64,000 bases of DNA, taken from positions 206,529 through 270,528 of the forward strand of contig WRPG01000001.1 in the NCBI GenBank assembly GCA_009773355.1, given 5' to 3'. Origin of the DNA: Limisphaerales bacterium. Its GTDB lineage: Bacteria; Verrucomicrobiota; Verrucomicrobiia; Limisphaerales; SXTU01. The translations under genes and the position numbers were made by a program. Within the stretch, counting starts at the first letter, position 1, and each line of letters starts with the position of its first letter. Below the pieces are notes generated by a model that saw only the letters and a program-made list of their open reading frames with translations, was not told the DNA's origin and ran no database searches. Shown here one piece after another: positions 34,247-43,694 of this stretch.

Positions 34247-35380
34247 ATGAAGCCGCTTTCCTCACTGCGTCTCCTCGCGTCCTTGTGCGCCGCCTCCATT
34301 TGCTTCGCCGCCGCGCTGCCCGCCGCCGCCCAGTTCAAGGAAATCATCTGGGTGGACGACGACTTCCCGCCGGGCGCGAACTCGCAGGTCAACGCGGACA
34401 ACCATCCGCACTCGTGGGTCACGCAGGGCGACGGCAACCAGGTCTTCTTCGGCAAGAAGGCGCTCCAGCGTTCCGGCATGGGCGTGGCGCAGGACTACTT
34501 CTCCACCTGCGACAAGCCGCTGCTCGTGTGCGAAGGCGACAAGCTGTTCACCCACATCTACCTCACGCCGGAGAACCCGACCCGCGCCGTGATGCTCCAG
34601 TTCCACTCGTCCGGCTGGTATCACCGCGTGTTCTGGGGCGATGGCGATGCCGTGCCCTTCGGCACGCCGCGCACGACGCAGAAGGTGGACATGGGGCCGC
34701 TGCCCGCCGCCGGCAAGTGGGTGCGCCTCGAGATCGAGGCCGCGAAGCTCGGCCTCACGCCCGGCATGGAGATCACCGGCATGGCCTTCACCATCTGCGA
34801 CGGCGAGGTGTTCTTCGACAAGACCGGCCTCGCCACCACCGGCAAGGAGCCGCCGCACGGCGAGGCGCGCGACGTGGTGTGGCTGGACGACGACTTCCCT
34901 GCCGGCTCCACCCCGCAGGCCTCCGGCGCGCCCGCGCAATGGGTCACGGCGGCGGACGGCAAGGTCCACTCCGGCCAGCGCGCCCTCAAGCGCACCGGCG
35001 GCGGCCCCACGCAGGATTTCTTCACGGGCGCGACCAATCTGACGGAGCTGAAGCGCGGCGACGTGCTTTACGCGCACGTCTTCATTGACCCGACGGCGAA
35101 GCCCAAGGCGGTCATGCTCCAGTTCAACGACGGCGTCTGGGAGCACCGCGCCATCTGGGGCGACCCCGAGGGCATCAAGTGGGGCGCGCTCAACACCGTC
35201 AGCCGCCGTCCGCTCGGCCCGCTGCCCGAGGCCGGCAAGTGGATTCGACTCGAAATCCCGCCTGCCAAGATCGGCCTCTACCCCGGCGCGAAGCTCAACG
35301 GCATGGCCTTCACGCACGAGGGTGGCACGGTGTATTGGGACAAGGCCGGGCTGTCGAATCCGGGGCCGGGGAAGAAATAA
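34247..35380 (+). CDS. exported protein with two tandem copies of a DUF1549-associated domain
   Basis: This 377-residue protein has a signal peptide (LLASLCAASICFAAALPAAA) and two tandem domains of about 170 residues. The repeats align clearly: IIWVDDDFPPGA with VVWLDDDFPAGS; HSWVTQGDGNQVFFGKKALQ with AQWVTAADGKVHSGQRALKR; RAVMLQFHSSGWYHRVFWGD with KAVMLQFNDGVWEHRAIWGD; and GPLPAAGKWVRLEIEAAKLG with GPLPEAGKWIRLEIPPAKIG. The same domain is known as a module in some PSD1-type cytochrome proteins, and here it stands alone upstream of one. It is probably a carbohydrate- or protein-binding jelly-roll domain (inferred). Confidence 0.8.
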   Translation: MKPLSSLRLLASLCAASICFAAALPAAAQFKEIIWVDDDFPPGANSQVNADNHPHSWVTQGDGNQVFFGKKALQRSGMGVAQDYFSTCDKPLLVCEGDKLFTHIYLTPENPTRAVMLQFHSSGWYHRVFWGDGDAVPFGTPRTTQKVDMGPLPAAGKWVRLEIEAAKLGLTPGMEITGMAFTICDGEVFFDKTGLATTGKEPPHGEARDVVWLDDDFPAGSTPQASGAPAQWVTAADGKVHSGQRALKRTGGGPTQDFFTGATNLTELKRGDVLYAHVFIDPTAKPKAVMLQFNDGVWEHRAIWGDPEGIKWGALNTVSRRPLGPLPEAGKWIRLEIPPAKIGLYPGAKLNGMAFTHEGGTVYWDKAGLSNPGPGKK

Positions 35381-35381
35381 C

Positions 35382-35480
35382 CCGTGCCGGCGACTTGCAG
35401 TCGCCGCCCAGCGCGTCCGGCGGTGGCGGGCGGGTTCGGACAAGGACGCCACAGACGGCGGTTGCAAACCGCCGGCACGG
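35382..35480. repeat. 99-nt paired hairpin element (CCGTGCCGGCG family)
   Basis: Two 25-nt units in opposite orientation lie at 35382-35406 and 35456-35480. Their outer 11 bases (CCGTGCCGGCG and CGCCGGCACGG) can pair with each other. Each contains its own hairpin, GGCGAC-TTGCA-GTCGCC, or for the inverted unit GGCGGT-TTGCA-ACCGCC. The element occupies half of the 198-bp gap between two exported-protein genes. Confidence 0.85.
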
Positions 35481-35578
35481 CCATTGCCAAGCCACACGAA
35501 TTGCCCAAAGGTTGCCGCGTCCGCCCGTTGCCGCCGGTGAATCCGCCCGCGCCGGCACGGGTCGAACAAACTGATTTT

Positions 35579-38500
35579 ATGCCGACACCACGCCTGTTCC
35601 TCGGTCTCGCCATCGGCCTGCTGGCCGCGTCCACCGCGCTGGCCGCGCCCGCGAAGAAGGTGGATTACAACCGCGACATCCGCCCGCTGCTCTCCGACAA
35701 CTGCTTCTTCTGCCACGGCCCCGACGAGAAGCAGCGCAAGGCCAAGCTCCGCCTCGACGTGCGCGAGGACGCCATTGCGGCGAAGGCCTTCATCCCCGGC
35801 AAGCCCGACGCAAGCGAGCTGGTGAAACGCCTCTTCACCAAGGACGCGGACGATCTGATGCCGCCGCCGGACTCGCACAAGAAGCTCACCGCCGCGCAGA
35901 AGGATTTGTTCAAGCGCTGGATTGCCGACGGCGCGGAATACCAGACGCACTGGGCCTACGTCGCACCGAAGCGCCCCGCTGTGCCCGCCGGCAGGAACGG
36001 CGTGGACCATCTCGTGCAGGCGCGGTTGAAGGAGGTGCGCCTCAAGCCCTCGCCCGAAGCCGACCGCCGCACGCTCGCGCGCCGGCTCTACTTCGATTTG
36101 CTCGGTCTGCCGCCGAAGCCGGAGGAAGTGGACGCCTTCTCGAATGACAAGTCGCCCAACGCCTACGCGAAACTCGTCGAGCGCCTGCTCGCGTCGCCGC
36201 ACTACGGCGAGCGCATGGCCATCGGCTGGCTGGACGTGGTGCGTTACGCGGACACCATCGGCTATCACTCGGACACACCGCGCAACGTCTTCCCCTACCG
36301 CGACTACGTCATCAAGTCGTTCAACGAGAACAAGCGCTTCGACCAGTTCACGCGTGAGCAGCTCGCCGGCGATTTGTTCCCGAATGCGTCGCAGGAAACG
36401 CGCGTCGCCTCCGCCTTCAACCGGCTCATCCTCTCCACCGAGGAGGGCGGCGCGCAGCCCAAGGACTACGAGCAGCGCTACCTCACCGACCGCGTCCGCG
36501 CCGTGGGCACCGTCTGGCTCGCGCAGACCACCGGTTGCGCCCAGTGCCACGACCACAAGTTCGACCCGGTGACGATGCGCGACTTCTACTCGCTGGGCGC
36601 GTTCTTTGCGGACATCAAGGAGCCTATCGTCGGCCGGCGCGAGGAGGGCATGCCCGTTCCCAGCGCGCAGGACACGGCGGAAGTCGCGCGGCTCGATGGC
36701 GAAATCACCAAGTTCCAGTCAGACTTCGACGCGCCGCATCCCGAGCTGGCCGCCAAGTTCAACGCCTGGCAGGACGCCGCCTTCACCGCCGTGCAGCACG
36801 ACGCGAAGTGGAAGCCGCTGAAGCCCGCCAAAGTCGCGTCCGCACAAAAGTCGAAGCTCGCCGTGCAGGCCGACGGCTCCGTGCTCGCCAGCGGCAAGAC
36901 GCCGGACAAGGACACTTACACCGTCACCGTCACGAACGCGCTCAAGGCCATCACGGGCCTGCGCGTCGAGGCGCTGCCCGATGACTCGCTGCCCGCGAAG
37001 GGGCCGGGGCGCGGAGCGAATGGCAACTTCGTGCTCACCGAAGTCGCGGTGAAAGTCCAGGCGGGGAAAGCCAAGGCCGAGCCGGTGAAGCTTGCTGCGG
37101 CGCGTGCGACGATCGAGCAAGCCGCAGCCGGCTCGCAGAAAGCCTGGGCCGCCGTGTCAACGATTGATGGCGATGCGAAGGACGCCACGCTCGGTTGGGC
37201 CGTGCTACCGGAGGTCGGGCAGGCGCAGCACCTCGTGTTGGAGCTGGCCGCGCCGCTGTCCGTCGAGGCGGGCGACACGCTGACGATTGAGCTGCGCCAG
37301 AACAGCACGAAGAAGGAGCACCTGCTCGGGAAGTTCCGGCTGGCCACGACCAGCGAGGCCGAGGCCGCACGCGTTGCGCATCCGGCCCCGCCCCCGGCGG
37401 ACATCGCGGCGATTCTAAAGGTCACGACCGACAAGCGCGCCGCCGCGCAGAAGGACAAGTTGTTCGCCCACTTCAAGGGCCTTGCGCCTGAGTTGGCGAA
37501 ACTGCGCCAACAACTCGCCGATGCGAAGAAGGCCAAGACCGACTACGAGGCGAAGATTCCCAAGTGCATCGTGTCGGTGTCGTCGGAGACCAAGCGCACG
37601 GTCCGCATTCTCCCGCGCGGCAACTGGATGGACGAGAGCGGCACGGTGATGCAGCCCGCGCTGCCGGCCTTTCTGCCGGTCTCGCTCAAGAAGGACGCGA
37701 AAGCCGACGCGCCGCTCACGCGCGCGGACTTGGCCGAGTGGATTGTGGCGAAGGACAATCCGCTCACCGCGCGCGTGTTCGTGAACCGGCTGTGGAAGCA
37801 GTTCTTCGGCACCGGTCTCTCGAAGGTGCTCGATGACATGGGCGCGCAGGGCGAGCCGCCCGTGAATCCCGCGCTGCTCGACTGGCTCGCGAGCGAGTTC
37901 CGTGACAGTGGCTGGGACGTGAAGCACATGGTCCGCACCATCGTGAACAGCTCGACCTACCGGCAGACTTCCGTGGCGACGAAAGAGCTGCAAGCGCGCG
38001 ACCCTTACAACCGCGAGCACGCCCGCCAGAGCCGCTGGCGCATCGAGGCCGAGATGGTGCGCGACAACGCCCTGACCGTCGCCGGCCTGCTGAACCCAAA
38101 GATTGGCGGCCCGAGCGTGAAGCCTTACCAGCCCGACGGTTATTGGGAGAACCTGAACTTCCCCGTGCGCAGCTACGATGCGAGCAAGGGCGACGACCAG
38201 TTCCGCCGCGGCCTCTACACCTGGTGGCAGCGCAGCTTCCTGCATCCCTCGATGCTCGCCTTCGACGCGCCCAGCCGTGAGGAATGCGCCGCCGAACGCA
38301 CCCGCTCGAACATCCCGCAGCAGGCCCTCGTGCTGCTCAACGACCCAACCTACGTCGAGTCCGCCCGTGCCTTCGCCGCGCGCATCATGAAGGACAACCC
38401 CGGCGACGCGACCCAGCGCATCAAATGGGCCTGGCGGCAAGCCTTATCCCGCGCCCCGCGTGCCGATGAACTCGCCACCGCCCGCGCGCTCTTCGACAAA

Positions 38501-38659
38501 CACCTCGCGCAATACAAGGCCGACGCCAAAGCCGCAGAGTCGCTGCTGAAAGTCGGCCTCGCCACGTTGCCCCCCGTCGCCGACCAGGCCGAACTCGCCG
38601 CGTGGACCAGCGTCGCGCGCGTCATTCTCAATCTTCACGAAACGATTACGCGCTCCTAA
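35579..38659 (+). CDS. PSCyt1-DUF1549-DUF1553 exported cytochrome-type protein
   Basis: This 1026-residue exported protein follows a signal peptide (LFLGLAIGLLAASTALA). Order: PSCyt1 domain with haem-binding C42-x2-C45-H46 (NCFFCHGPDE) and MPPPDSHKKLT; DUF1549 with RLYFDLLGLPP, YGERMAIGWLDVVRYADT and a second CxxCH (TTGCAQCHDHKFDP); a variable middle with a PA14/F5-8-like beta region (about 450-630); and DUF1553 from about 700 (NPLTARVFVNRLWKQFFGTG and SRWRIEAEMVRDNALTVAG). In these phyla the genes pair with DUF1501 proteins, as here 3 bases downstream. They are linked to polysaccharide use on inference only. Confidence 0.95.
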   Translation: MPTPRLFLGLAIGLLAASTALAAPAKKVDYNRDIRPLLSDNCFFCHGPDEKQRKAKLRLDVREDAIAAKAFIPGKPDASELVKRLFTKDADDLMPPPDSHKKLTAAQKDLFKRWIADGAEYQTHWAYVAPKRPAVPAGRNGVDHLVQARLKEVRLKPSPEADRRTLARRLYFDLLGLPPKPEEVDAFSNDKSPNAYAKLVERLLASPHYGERMAIGWLDVVRYADTIGYHSDTPRNVFPYRDYVIKSFNENKRFDQFTREQLAGDLFPNASQETRVASAFNRLILSTEEGGAQPKDYEQRYLTDRVRAVGTVWLAQTTGCAQCHDHKFDPVTMRDFYSLGAFFADIKEPIVGRREEGMPVPSAQDTAEVARLDGEITKFQSDFDAPHPELAAKFNAWQDAAFTAVQHDAKWKPLKPAKVASAQKSKLAVQADGSVLASGKTPDKDTYTVTVTNALKAITGLRVEALPDDSLPAKGPGRGANGNFVLTEVAVKVQAGKAKAEPVKLAAARATIEQAAAGSQKAWAAVSTIDGDAKDATLGWAVLPEVGQAQHLVLELAAPLSVEAGDTLTIELRQNSTKKEHLLGKFRLATTSEAEAARVAHPAPPPADIAAILKVTTDKRAAAQKDKLFAHFKGLAPELAKLRQQLADAKKAKTDYEAKIPKCIVSVSSETKRTVRILPRGNWMDESGTVMQPALPAFLPVSLKKDAKADAPLTRADLAEWIVAKDNPLTARVFVNRLWKQFFGTGLSKVLDDMGAQGEPPVNPALLDWLASEFRDSGWDVKHMVRTIVNSSTYRQTSVATKELQARDPYNREHARQSRWRIEAEMVRDNALTVAGLLNPKIGGPSVKPYQPDGYWENLNFPVRSYDASKGDDQFRRGLYTWWQRSFLHPSMLAFDAPSREECAAERTRSNIPQQALVLLNDPTYVESARAFAARIMKDNPGDATQRIKWAWRQALSRAPRADELATARALFDKHLAQYKADAKAAESLLKVGLATLPPVADQAELAAWTSVARVILNLHETITRS

Positions 38660-38662
38660 GCC

Positions 38663-40126
38663 ATGAATCTTCATTCCGAACTCCGTCAGTTCCGGCAGCA
38701 ACAGCAGACGCGCCGCGTCTTCCTTGGCCGCACCGCGCAAGGCGTCGGCACGTTCGCGCTGGCTTCTTTGCTGAACTCGCCTGCTTTCGCCGCCGCGAAG
38801 AAGGCCGCTTCACCCGCGAAGGACAAGTGGCTTGGCGTCGTAAATCCGCTGCACTTCCCCGCCAAGGCCAAGCGCGTCATCTGGCTCACGATGGCGGGCG
38901 GGCCGTCGCACTTGGAGACGTGGGATTACAAGCCCCAGCTCGCGAAGATGCACGGCGAGCCGATGCCGGAGTCGTTCACGAAGGGCAAGCAAATCGCCCA
39001 GCTCCAGAACGCGAAGTTGAATTGCTTTGGCCCGCAGCTTGGCTTCAAGAAGTTTGGGCAGAACGGCCAGGAGATTTGCGAACTTCTTCCGCTCATCGGC
39101 TCCGTGACTGATGAGATGTGCGTCATCCGCTCGATGACCACCGAGGCCATCAACCACGACCCGGCGCACATGTTCATGAACACTGGCTCGCAGATCGCCG
39201 GTCGTCCCAGCGCGGGCGCGTGGGTCACTTACGGCCTCGGCACGGAGGCGGAGGATTTGCCCGGCTTTGTGGTGCTGACTTCGCTCGGCAAGGGCGGGCA
39301 GAACCAGCCCATCGCCGCGCGGCAGTGGTCGCCGGGTTTCTTACCGAGCCGCTTTCAAGGCGTGCAGTTGCGCAGCAAGGGCGACGCGGTGCTCTACCTC
39401 GGCACGCCCGCCGGCGTCACGCGCGACCGGCAGGGCGACGTGGTGCAGGCCGTCAACTCGCTCAACAAGAAATACGATGCCGTCGTGGACGACCCGGAAA
39501 TCGCCACGCGCATCGCGCAGTATGAAATGGCCTTCCAGATGCAGGCCAGCGTGCCTGAGCTGATGGACACCGCGAAGGAGCCGCAGGCCATCATGGACCT
39601 CTACGGCTGCAAGCCCGGCGACGGGTCGTTCGCGGCGAATTGCCTCCTTGCGCGCCGGCTCGCCGAGCGCGGCACGCGCTTCATCCAGCTCTACCACAAA
39701 GACTGGGACCACCACGGCGGCGTGAAGGATGGCATCACGCAGAAAGCCGCCGAGATTGACCGCGCGTGCATGGCGCTCATCACCGACCTCAAGCAGCGCG
39801 GCATGTTCCAGGACACGATAATCGTCTGGGCCGGTGAGTTCGGGCGCACGCCGATGAGCCAGGGCGGTAGCGGTCGCGACCACCACAACGCCGGCTTCAG
39901 CATCTGGCTCGCGGGCGGCGGCATCAAAGGCGGCATCAGCTACGGCGCGACCGACGAACTCGGCTACTCCGCTGTCGAGAACGTCGTCAACGTCCACGAC
40001 CTGCACGCGACGATTCTGAAACTCCTCGGCATTGACCACACCCGCTTGTCCGTGAAGTTCCAGGGCCTCGACGCCCGTCTCTCCGGCGTCGAAGGCGCGA
40101 AGCCGATTCAGGGAATTCTGGCGTAA
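38663..40126 (+). CDS. DUF1501 Tat-exported protein
   Basis: This 487-residue protein with a twin-arginine signal (TRRVFLGRTAQGVGTFALAS) belongs to DUF1501, a sulfatase/alkaline-phosphatase-like fold. Conserved blocks are RVIWLTMAGGPSHLETWDYK, CVIRSMTTEAINHDPAHMFM, YHKDWDHHGGVKDG, and IIVWAGEFGRTPMSQGGSGR followed by DHHNAG. The Asp and His residues in these blocks are the probable metal ligands. Sulfatase activity is not shown for the family. The gene is 3 bases after the DUF1553 gene and co-translated with it in all likelihood. Confidence 0.95.
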   Translation: MNLHSELRQFRQQQQTRRVFLGRTAQGVGTFALASLLNSPAFAAAKKAASPAKDKWLGVVNPLHFPAKAKRVIWLTMAGGPSHLETWDYKPQLAKMHGEPMPESFTKGKQIAQLQNAKLNCFGPQLGFKKFGQNGQEICELLPLIGSVTDEMCVIRSMTTEAINHDPAHMFMNTGSQIAGRPSAGAWVTYGLGTEAEDLPGFVVLTSLGKGGQNQPIAARQWSPGFLPSRFQGVQLRSKGDAVLYLGTPAGVTRDRQGDVVQAVNSLNKKYDAVVDDPEIATRIAQYEMAFQMQASVPELMDTAKEPQAIMDLYGCKPGDGSFAANCLLARRLAERGTRFIQLYHKDWDHHGGVKDGITQKAAEIDRACMALITDLKQRGMFQDTIIVWAGEFGRTPMSQGGSGRDHHNAGFSIWLAGGGIKGGISYGATDELGYSAVENVVNVHDLHATILKLLGIDHTRLSVKFQGLDARLSGVEGAKPIQGILA

Positions 40127-40157
40127 GTGCTGCGCGGCATTCCTGCCGCAGAAGCAC
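40127..40157. terminator. bidirectional terminator-like hairpin between convergent genes
   Basis: The hairpin GCGGCA-ttcc-TGCCGC (40134-40149) is enclosed by GTGCT (40127-40131) and AGCAC (40153-40157). It lies exactly between the stop codons of DUF1501 (plus) and the oxidoreductase (minus). There is no T-tract. Confidence 0.55.
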
Positions 40158-40167
40158 CGGATCGTCG

Positions 40168-41370
40168 CTAGGCCGACACCCACCTTCGCGCCCGACTGCT
40201 CCGTAAAATTGCCTCGCACAGGCGCACCTCGTGATGGCCGTCCTCCGCCGTGGCGAAAAGCGCCGGTCTCCGCCGCCCGCTCGCGATGTGCTCATAGACC
40301 GCGCGGTAGTGCATCTTGTGGCTGTCGGGGAAGCCCTCGGGATGGCCGCCGGGATAGTCGGTGAAGCCCGCCACGTCCTCGCTGAAGCCGGCGGTCGCGC
40401 GCTGGAGCACCTGGTTCGGCTCATCGCGGCGGCCCACGAGGATTTCGTTCGGCTGCTGCAAATCCCACCGCACGCTGCCCTTGGTCCCGTAGATGCCCAG
40501 CGCGAGGCTGCATTTCCAACCGGCGGCGACCTGCGAGATGGAGGCGTTGGCGTGCGTGCCGTCCACGAAGCCGTGCTCCGCCCTGCCGAACTTCAGCAGC
40601 ACGCTGCCAAAGTCCTCGGTGTCGCAGCGGTAGGGCGCCATCGTCTTCGGGTCCGCCTTGGCGAAGGTTTGCACCTCACCGCGCGGTCGGTAGCGCGTCT
40701 TGTGGAAGGTCTCCAGATGCGCGAACACGGCTTCCGCGCGCGCACCGAGGATGAATGAGACGGCGTCAATCCAATGCGTGCCGATGTCGCCGACGGCGCG
40801 GAGCTTGCCGCCCTCGCTGGCGAGGAGCCGCCAGTTGTAGTCGGTCTCGTCCAGCAGCCAGTCCTGAAAGAAATGCCCCTGGACGTGGATGATCCGGCCC
40901 AGGTCGCCGCGCTGGACCAATGCGCGCATCTGGAGCACGGCGGGAAAAAAGCGGCACATGTAGTTCACGGCGAAGACCGGCGCGTTCTTCCGCTTCACAA
41001 CGGTGACAACCCTCGCCGTCTCCCTCGCCGTCATGCCCAGTGGCTTCTCGCAGACGACGTGCTTGCCCGCCGCTAGCGCGGCCAGCGACTGCTCGACGTG
41101 AACCTTGTTCGGCGAGGTGATGTGGACGACATCCACGTTCGGCGAGCGCAGCAGGGCGTGATAATCGTAGTCGCCATAAACCTCGGGGATGCCCCACCGC
41201 TCGGCGGTGGCGCGGGCGTTCCTGGTCGAACCGCAGATGGCCGTGACCTGCACGCCCAGACGTTTGAGCGCCTCGATGTGGACCGGGCCGATGAAGCCGG
41301 TGCCGATGACGCCGGCGCGGAGTTGATGCAGCGGGATGCTCATGGGCGGCAGCGTGGCTTGAATTGACAT
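40168..41370 (-). CDS. Gfo/Idh/MocA family oxidoreductase
   Basis: This protein has about 400 residues. The N-terminal Rossmann domain has AGVIGTGFIGPVHIEALKRL and HITSPNKVHVEQSLAALAAGKHVVCEKPLGMT (read as VHITSPNKVH and KHVVCEKPLG), where the EKP Lys is catalytic. The C-terminal domain has YNWRLLASEGGKLRAVGDIG then THWIDA. These enzymes oxidise or dehydrate sugars or inositols with NAD(P). No Tat signal is present, so it is cytoplasmic. ATGs at 41370 and 41343 are both possible. It is divergent from the PQQ-like propeller gene. Confidence 0.92.
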   Translation of the reverse strand: MSIQATLPPMSIPLHQLRAGVIGTGFIGPVHIEALKRLGVQVTAICGSTRNARATAERWGIPEVYGDYDYHALLRSPNVDVVHITSPNKVHVEQSLAALAAGKHVVCEKPLGMTARETARVVTVVKRKNAPVFAVNYMCRFFPAVLQMRALVQRGDLGRIIHVQGHFFQDWLLDETDYNWRLLASEGGKLRAVGDIGTHWIDAVSFILGARAEAVFAHLETFHKTRYRPRGEVQTFAKADPKTMAPYRCDTEDFGSVLLKFGRAEHGFVDGTHANASISQVAAGWKCSLALGIYGTKGSVRWDLQQPNEILVGRRDEPNQVLQRATAGFSEDVAGFTDYPGGHPEGFPDSHKMHYRAVYEHIASGRRRPALFATAEDGHHEVRLCEAILRSSRARRWVSA

Positions 41371-41407
41371 CGGCTGGCAATCCGTCTTCCTACGTGCCGT
41401 CAAACGC

Positions 41408-42742
41408 ATGAACGCAACCAAACTTTTGCTCGCTGCCGCGCTGCCCCTTGTCTCCGCTTCGCTCTCCGCCGCCGAGTGGCCGGAATGGCGCGGCCCCGGC
41501 GGGCAGGGTCACGCGAAGGCCACCGGCCTGCCCGCGTCGTGGAGCGAGACCAAGAACGTCACCTGGAAGACCGAGCTGCCGGGACGCGCATGGTCCTCGC
41601 CGGTCATCGAGGGGAATAACATCTGGCTGACCACCGCCCTTGAGACGCCCGCGAGGAAGGAAGACGCCGAGCGCCGCCTCAAATCCAACACCGGCGACCA
41701 GGCGCTCACGTTGCTGGAGCGGGTCGAGCTGCGCGCCCTGTGCGTGGACCGTGCCACCGGCCAGCTCACGCGGAACATCCTGCTGCTGTCCCTGCGCGAG
41801 CCGCAGTGGGTCCACGCGCTCAACAGCTACGCCTCGGGCACGCCGGTCATCGAGGACGGGAAGCTCTACTGCCACTTCGGCGCGATGGGCAACGCCTGTC
41901 TCGACACCCGCGCCGGCAAGGTGCTGTGGACCAACACCGACCTCGTGGTCATGCACGAGAACGGCCCCGGCAGCACGCCAGTCGTCTGGAAGAACCTGAT
42001 GGTCTTCCACCTCGACGGCAGCGACCGGCAGTTCATCGCCGCGCTCGACAAGCGCACGGGGAAACTGGCTTGGAAGACGACGCGCTCCGGCGAGATGAAC
42101 AAGAATCCGCAGCTCAAGAAATCCTACGGCACCCCGCTCATCCTGGCCATCAACGGCCGGGAGCAGATCGTCTCGCCGGCCTCCGACTGGATTTACGGCT
42201 ACGATGAGCAGGGCAAGGAGCTGTGGCGCGTGAAGTATGGCCAGCTCGGCTTCTCGCTCACGCCCCGGCCCGTGGCCGGACACGGGATGATTTTCATGAG
42301 CAGCGGCTTCATGAAGGCGCAGATCCTCGCGCTCAAGTATCAGGGGCTGGAAAAGCCTGAACTCGCCTGGCGCTACGAGAAGGGCGCGCCGACGATGCCT
42401 TCGCCGCTGCTCGTGGGCAACGAACTCTACTTCATCACTGATTCCGGAGGCCTGTTGACCTGCCTCGACGCCAGGACCGGCGCGGAGCATTACCGCGAGC
42501 GCCTCGGCGGCAACTACAGTTCGTCCCCCACGTTTGCGGACGGCAAGATTTACATCCACAGCCGCGAGGGGCTGACCACGGTCGTGAAGCCGGGAACGAA
42601 GTTTGCCGTGCTGGAGAAGAGCCAGCTCCCGGGAAAAATCTTCGCCTCGCTCGCCGCCGCCGACAACGCGCTCTTCCTGCGCACCGACACGGCGCTGTAT
42701 CGCATCGAGGAGAAGGCCGGCCAGCGGGCGGCGGCCCGGTGA
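41408..42742 (+). CDS. exported PQQ-like beta-propeller protein
   Basis: This 444-residue protein has a signal peptide (LLLAAALPLVSASLSAAEW) and starts WPEWRGPGGQGHA, a hallmark of the verrucomicrobial and planctomycetal PQQ-repeat outer proteins. Repeating blades of the form G-x-LYW/VLW with A-LDxxTGK are seen (CLDTRAGKVLWT, ALDKRTGKLAWKT, GLLTCLDARTGAEHYR). No calcium or PQQ-binding catalytic residues can be assigned, so it is probably a structural or binding propeller and not a dehydrogenase. It is convergent with the kinase gene, with a 21-base gap. Confidence 0.9.
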   Translation: MNATKLLLAAALPLVSASLSAAEWPEWRGPGGQGHAKATGLPASWSETKNVTWKTELPGRAWSSPVIEGNNIWLTTALETPARKEDAERRLKSNTGDQALTLLERVELRALCVDRATGQLTRNILLLSLREPQWVHALNSYASGTPVIEDGKLYCHFGAMGNACLDTRAGKVLWTNTDLVVMHENGPGSTPVVWKNLMVFHLDGSDRQFIAALDKRTGKLAWKTTRSGEMNKNPQLKKSYGTPLILAINGREQIVSPASDWIYGYDEQGKELWRVKYGQLGFSLTPRPVAGHGMIFMSSGFMKAQILALKYQGLEKPELAWRYEKGAPTMPSPLLVGNELYFITDSGGLLTCLDARTGAEHYRERLGGNYSSSPTFADGKIYIHSREGLTTVVKPGTKFAVLEKSQLPGKIFASLAAADNALFLRTDTALYRIEEKAGQRAAAR

Positions 42743-42763
42743 GCCAGGGGCCGCCGGTCCGGG

Positions 42764-43666
42764 TCACTTGACCGGTCTGGGGATGTGCACCGTCACGCGG
42801 GTTCCCTTGCCGACCGTGGAGGCGATCCACATGGAGCCGCCGAGCTTGCAGGTGGTGTGATACGCCTTGGTCAGGCCAAAGCCGCCGCCCTTGGTGGCCT
42901 TGTCGCGGACGTTCGAGGCCCGGTAGCCAAAATCCACCACGCGCTCGATCTCCGCCTCGGGAATGCCGGAGCCGGTGTCCTCCACCACCATGCGCAGCTC
43001 CCTGCCGTTGTCGTGCAGGCCGGCGGCGATGTGGCCGCCGGGGGCGGTGTATTTCCGCGCGTTGGCGATCAGGTCCCGGAACACATCCTGCAACACCGGC
43101 GGCATGTTGATGGTGTCGCCGTCCACGCTCTCGATCTTGAAGTTCACGAGGTAGTCCATGGGATCCTGCGAGGCGATGTTGAACAGGATGTGATACCGCC
43201 CCTTGCTGTTCTTCTCGAGCGCGGCGAAGAAGTTCACGAAGTTGTCGGTGAGCTGCAGGATGCTGTGCGGCCGCCAAGTGCAGCCGGTGCGCTGGCGCTC
43301 CTGATATTCCCCGAGCCGGACGGCCATGACCTTGAGGATCGAGTCCAGGTTGGCGGCGGCTTCGCGCGCCGGAACATGGCTGGCGGCGTCCGGCACATGG
43401 CGCAGCAAGTCCGACCATTCCTTGAGGAACGCGGCGTGCAGGCTGGCCGCCGTCCGGGAGGCCTCGTCATCCAGCCGCCCGTCGCGCACCAGTTGCAGCA
43501 CCTCGTTGGCGAGCCGGGTCGTCTCCGCCAGCGCGGCGGGATCCTGCAGGTCGAGTTTGAGCAGTTGCAGCTCCCCCATCAGGATGTTGAGGATGTTCAG
43601 GAACGAGTGCAGGTCCAACTGGGCAAGCTGCTGCTCGGTGATGTTCAGGGGCTTGGTGATTTGCAT
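42764..43666 (-). CDS. sensor histidine kinase (HATPase) lacking a sensor domain
   Basis: This 300-residue soluble protein has a C-terminal HATPase domain that is intact: N-box DLIANARKYTAPGG, G1 DTGSGIPEAEIERV, G2 GGGFGLTKAYHTTCKLGG, and the end GKGTRVTVHIPR. The N-terminal half is helical with HSFLNILNILMGELQLLKLD, which could be an atypical phosphoacceptor helix with the His in QLDLHSFLN. There is no PAS, GAF or membrane segment. The start is at 43666 (MQITKPLNITEQQ). It follows the receiver gene by 28 bases, so the two form a two-component pair. Confidence 0.85.
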   Translation of the reverse strand: MQITKPLNITEQQLAQLDLHSFLNILNILMGELQLLKLDLQDPAALAETTRLANEVLQLVRDGRLDDEASRTAASLHAAFLKEWSDLLRHVPDAASHVPAREAAANLDSILKVMAVRLGEYQERQRTGCTWRPHSILQLTDNFVNFFAALEKNSKGRYHILFNIASQDPMDYLVNFKIESVDGDTINMPPVLQDVFRDLIANARKYTAPGGHIAAGLHDNGRELRMVVEDTGSGIPEAEIERVVDFGYRASNVRDKATKGGGFGLTKAYHTTCKLGGSMWIASTVGKGTRVTVHIPRPVK

Positions 43667-43694
43667 GGAAAAGGTTCGGTTCCCCCGCTTGGGT

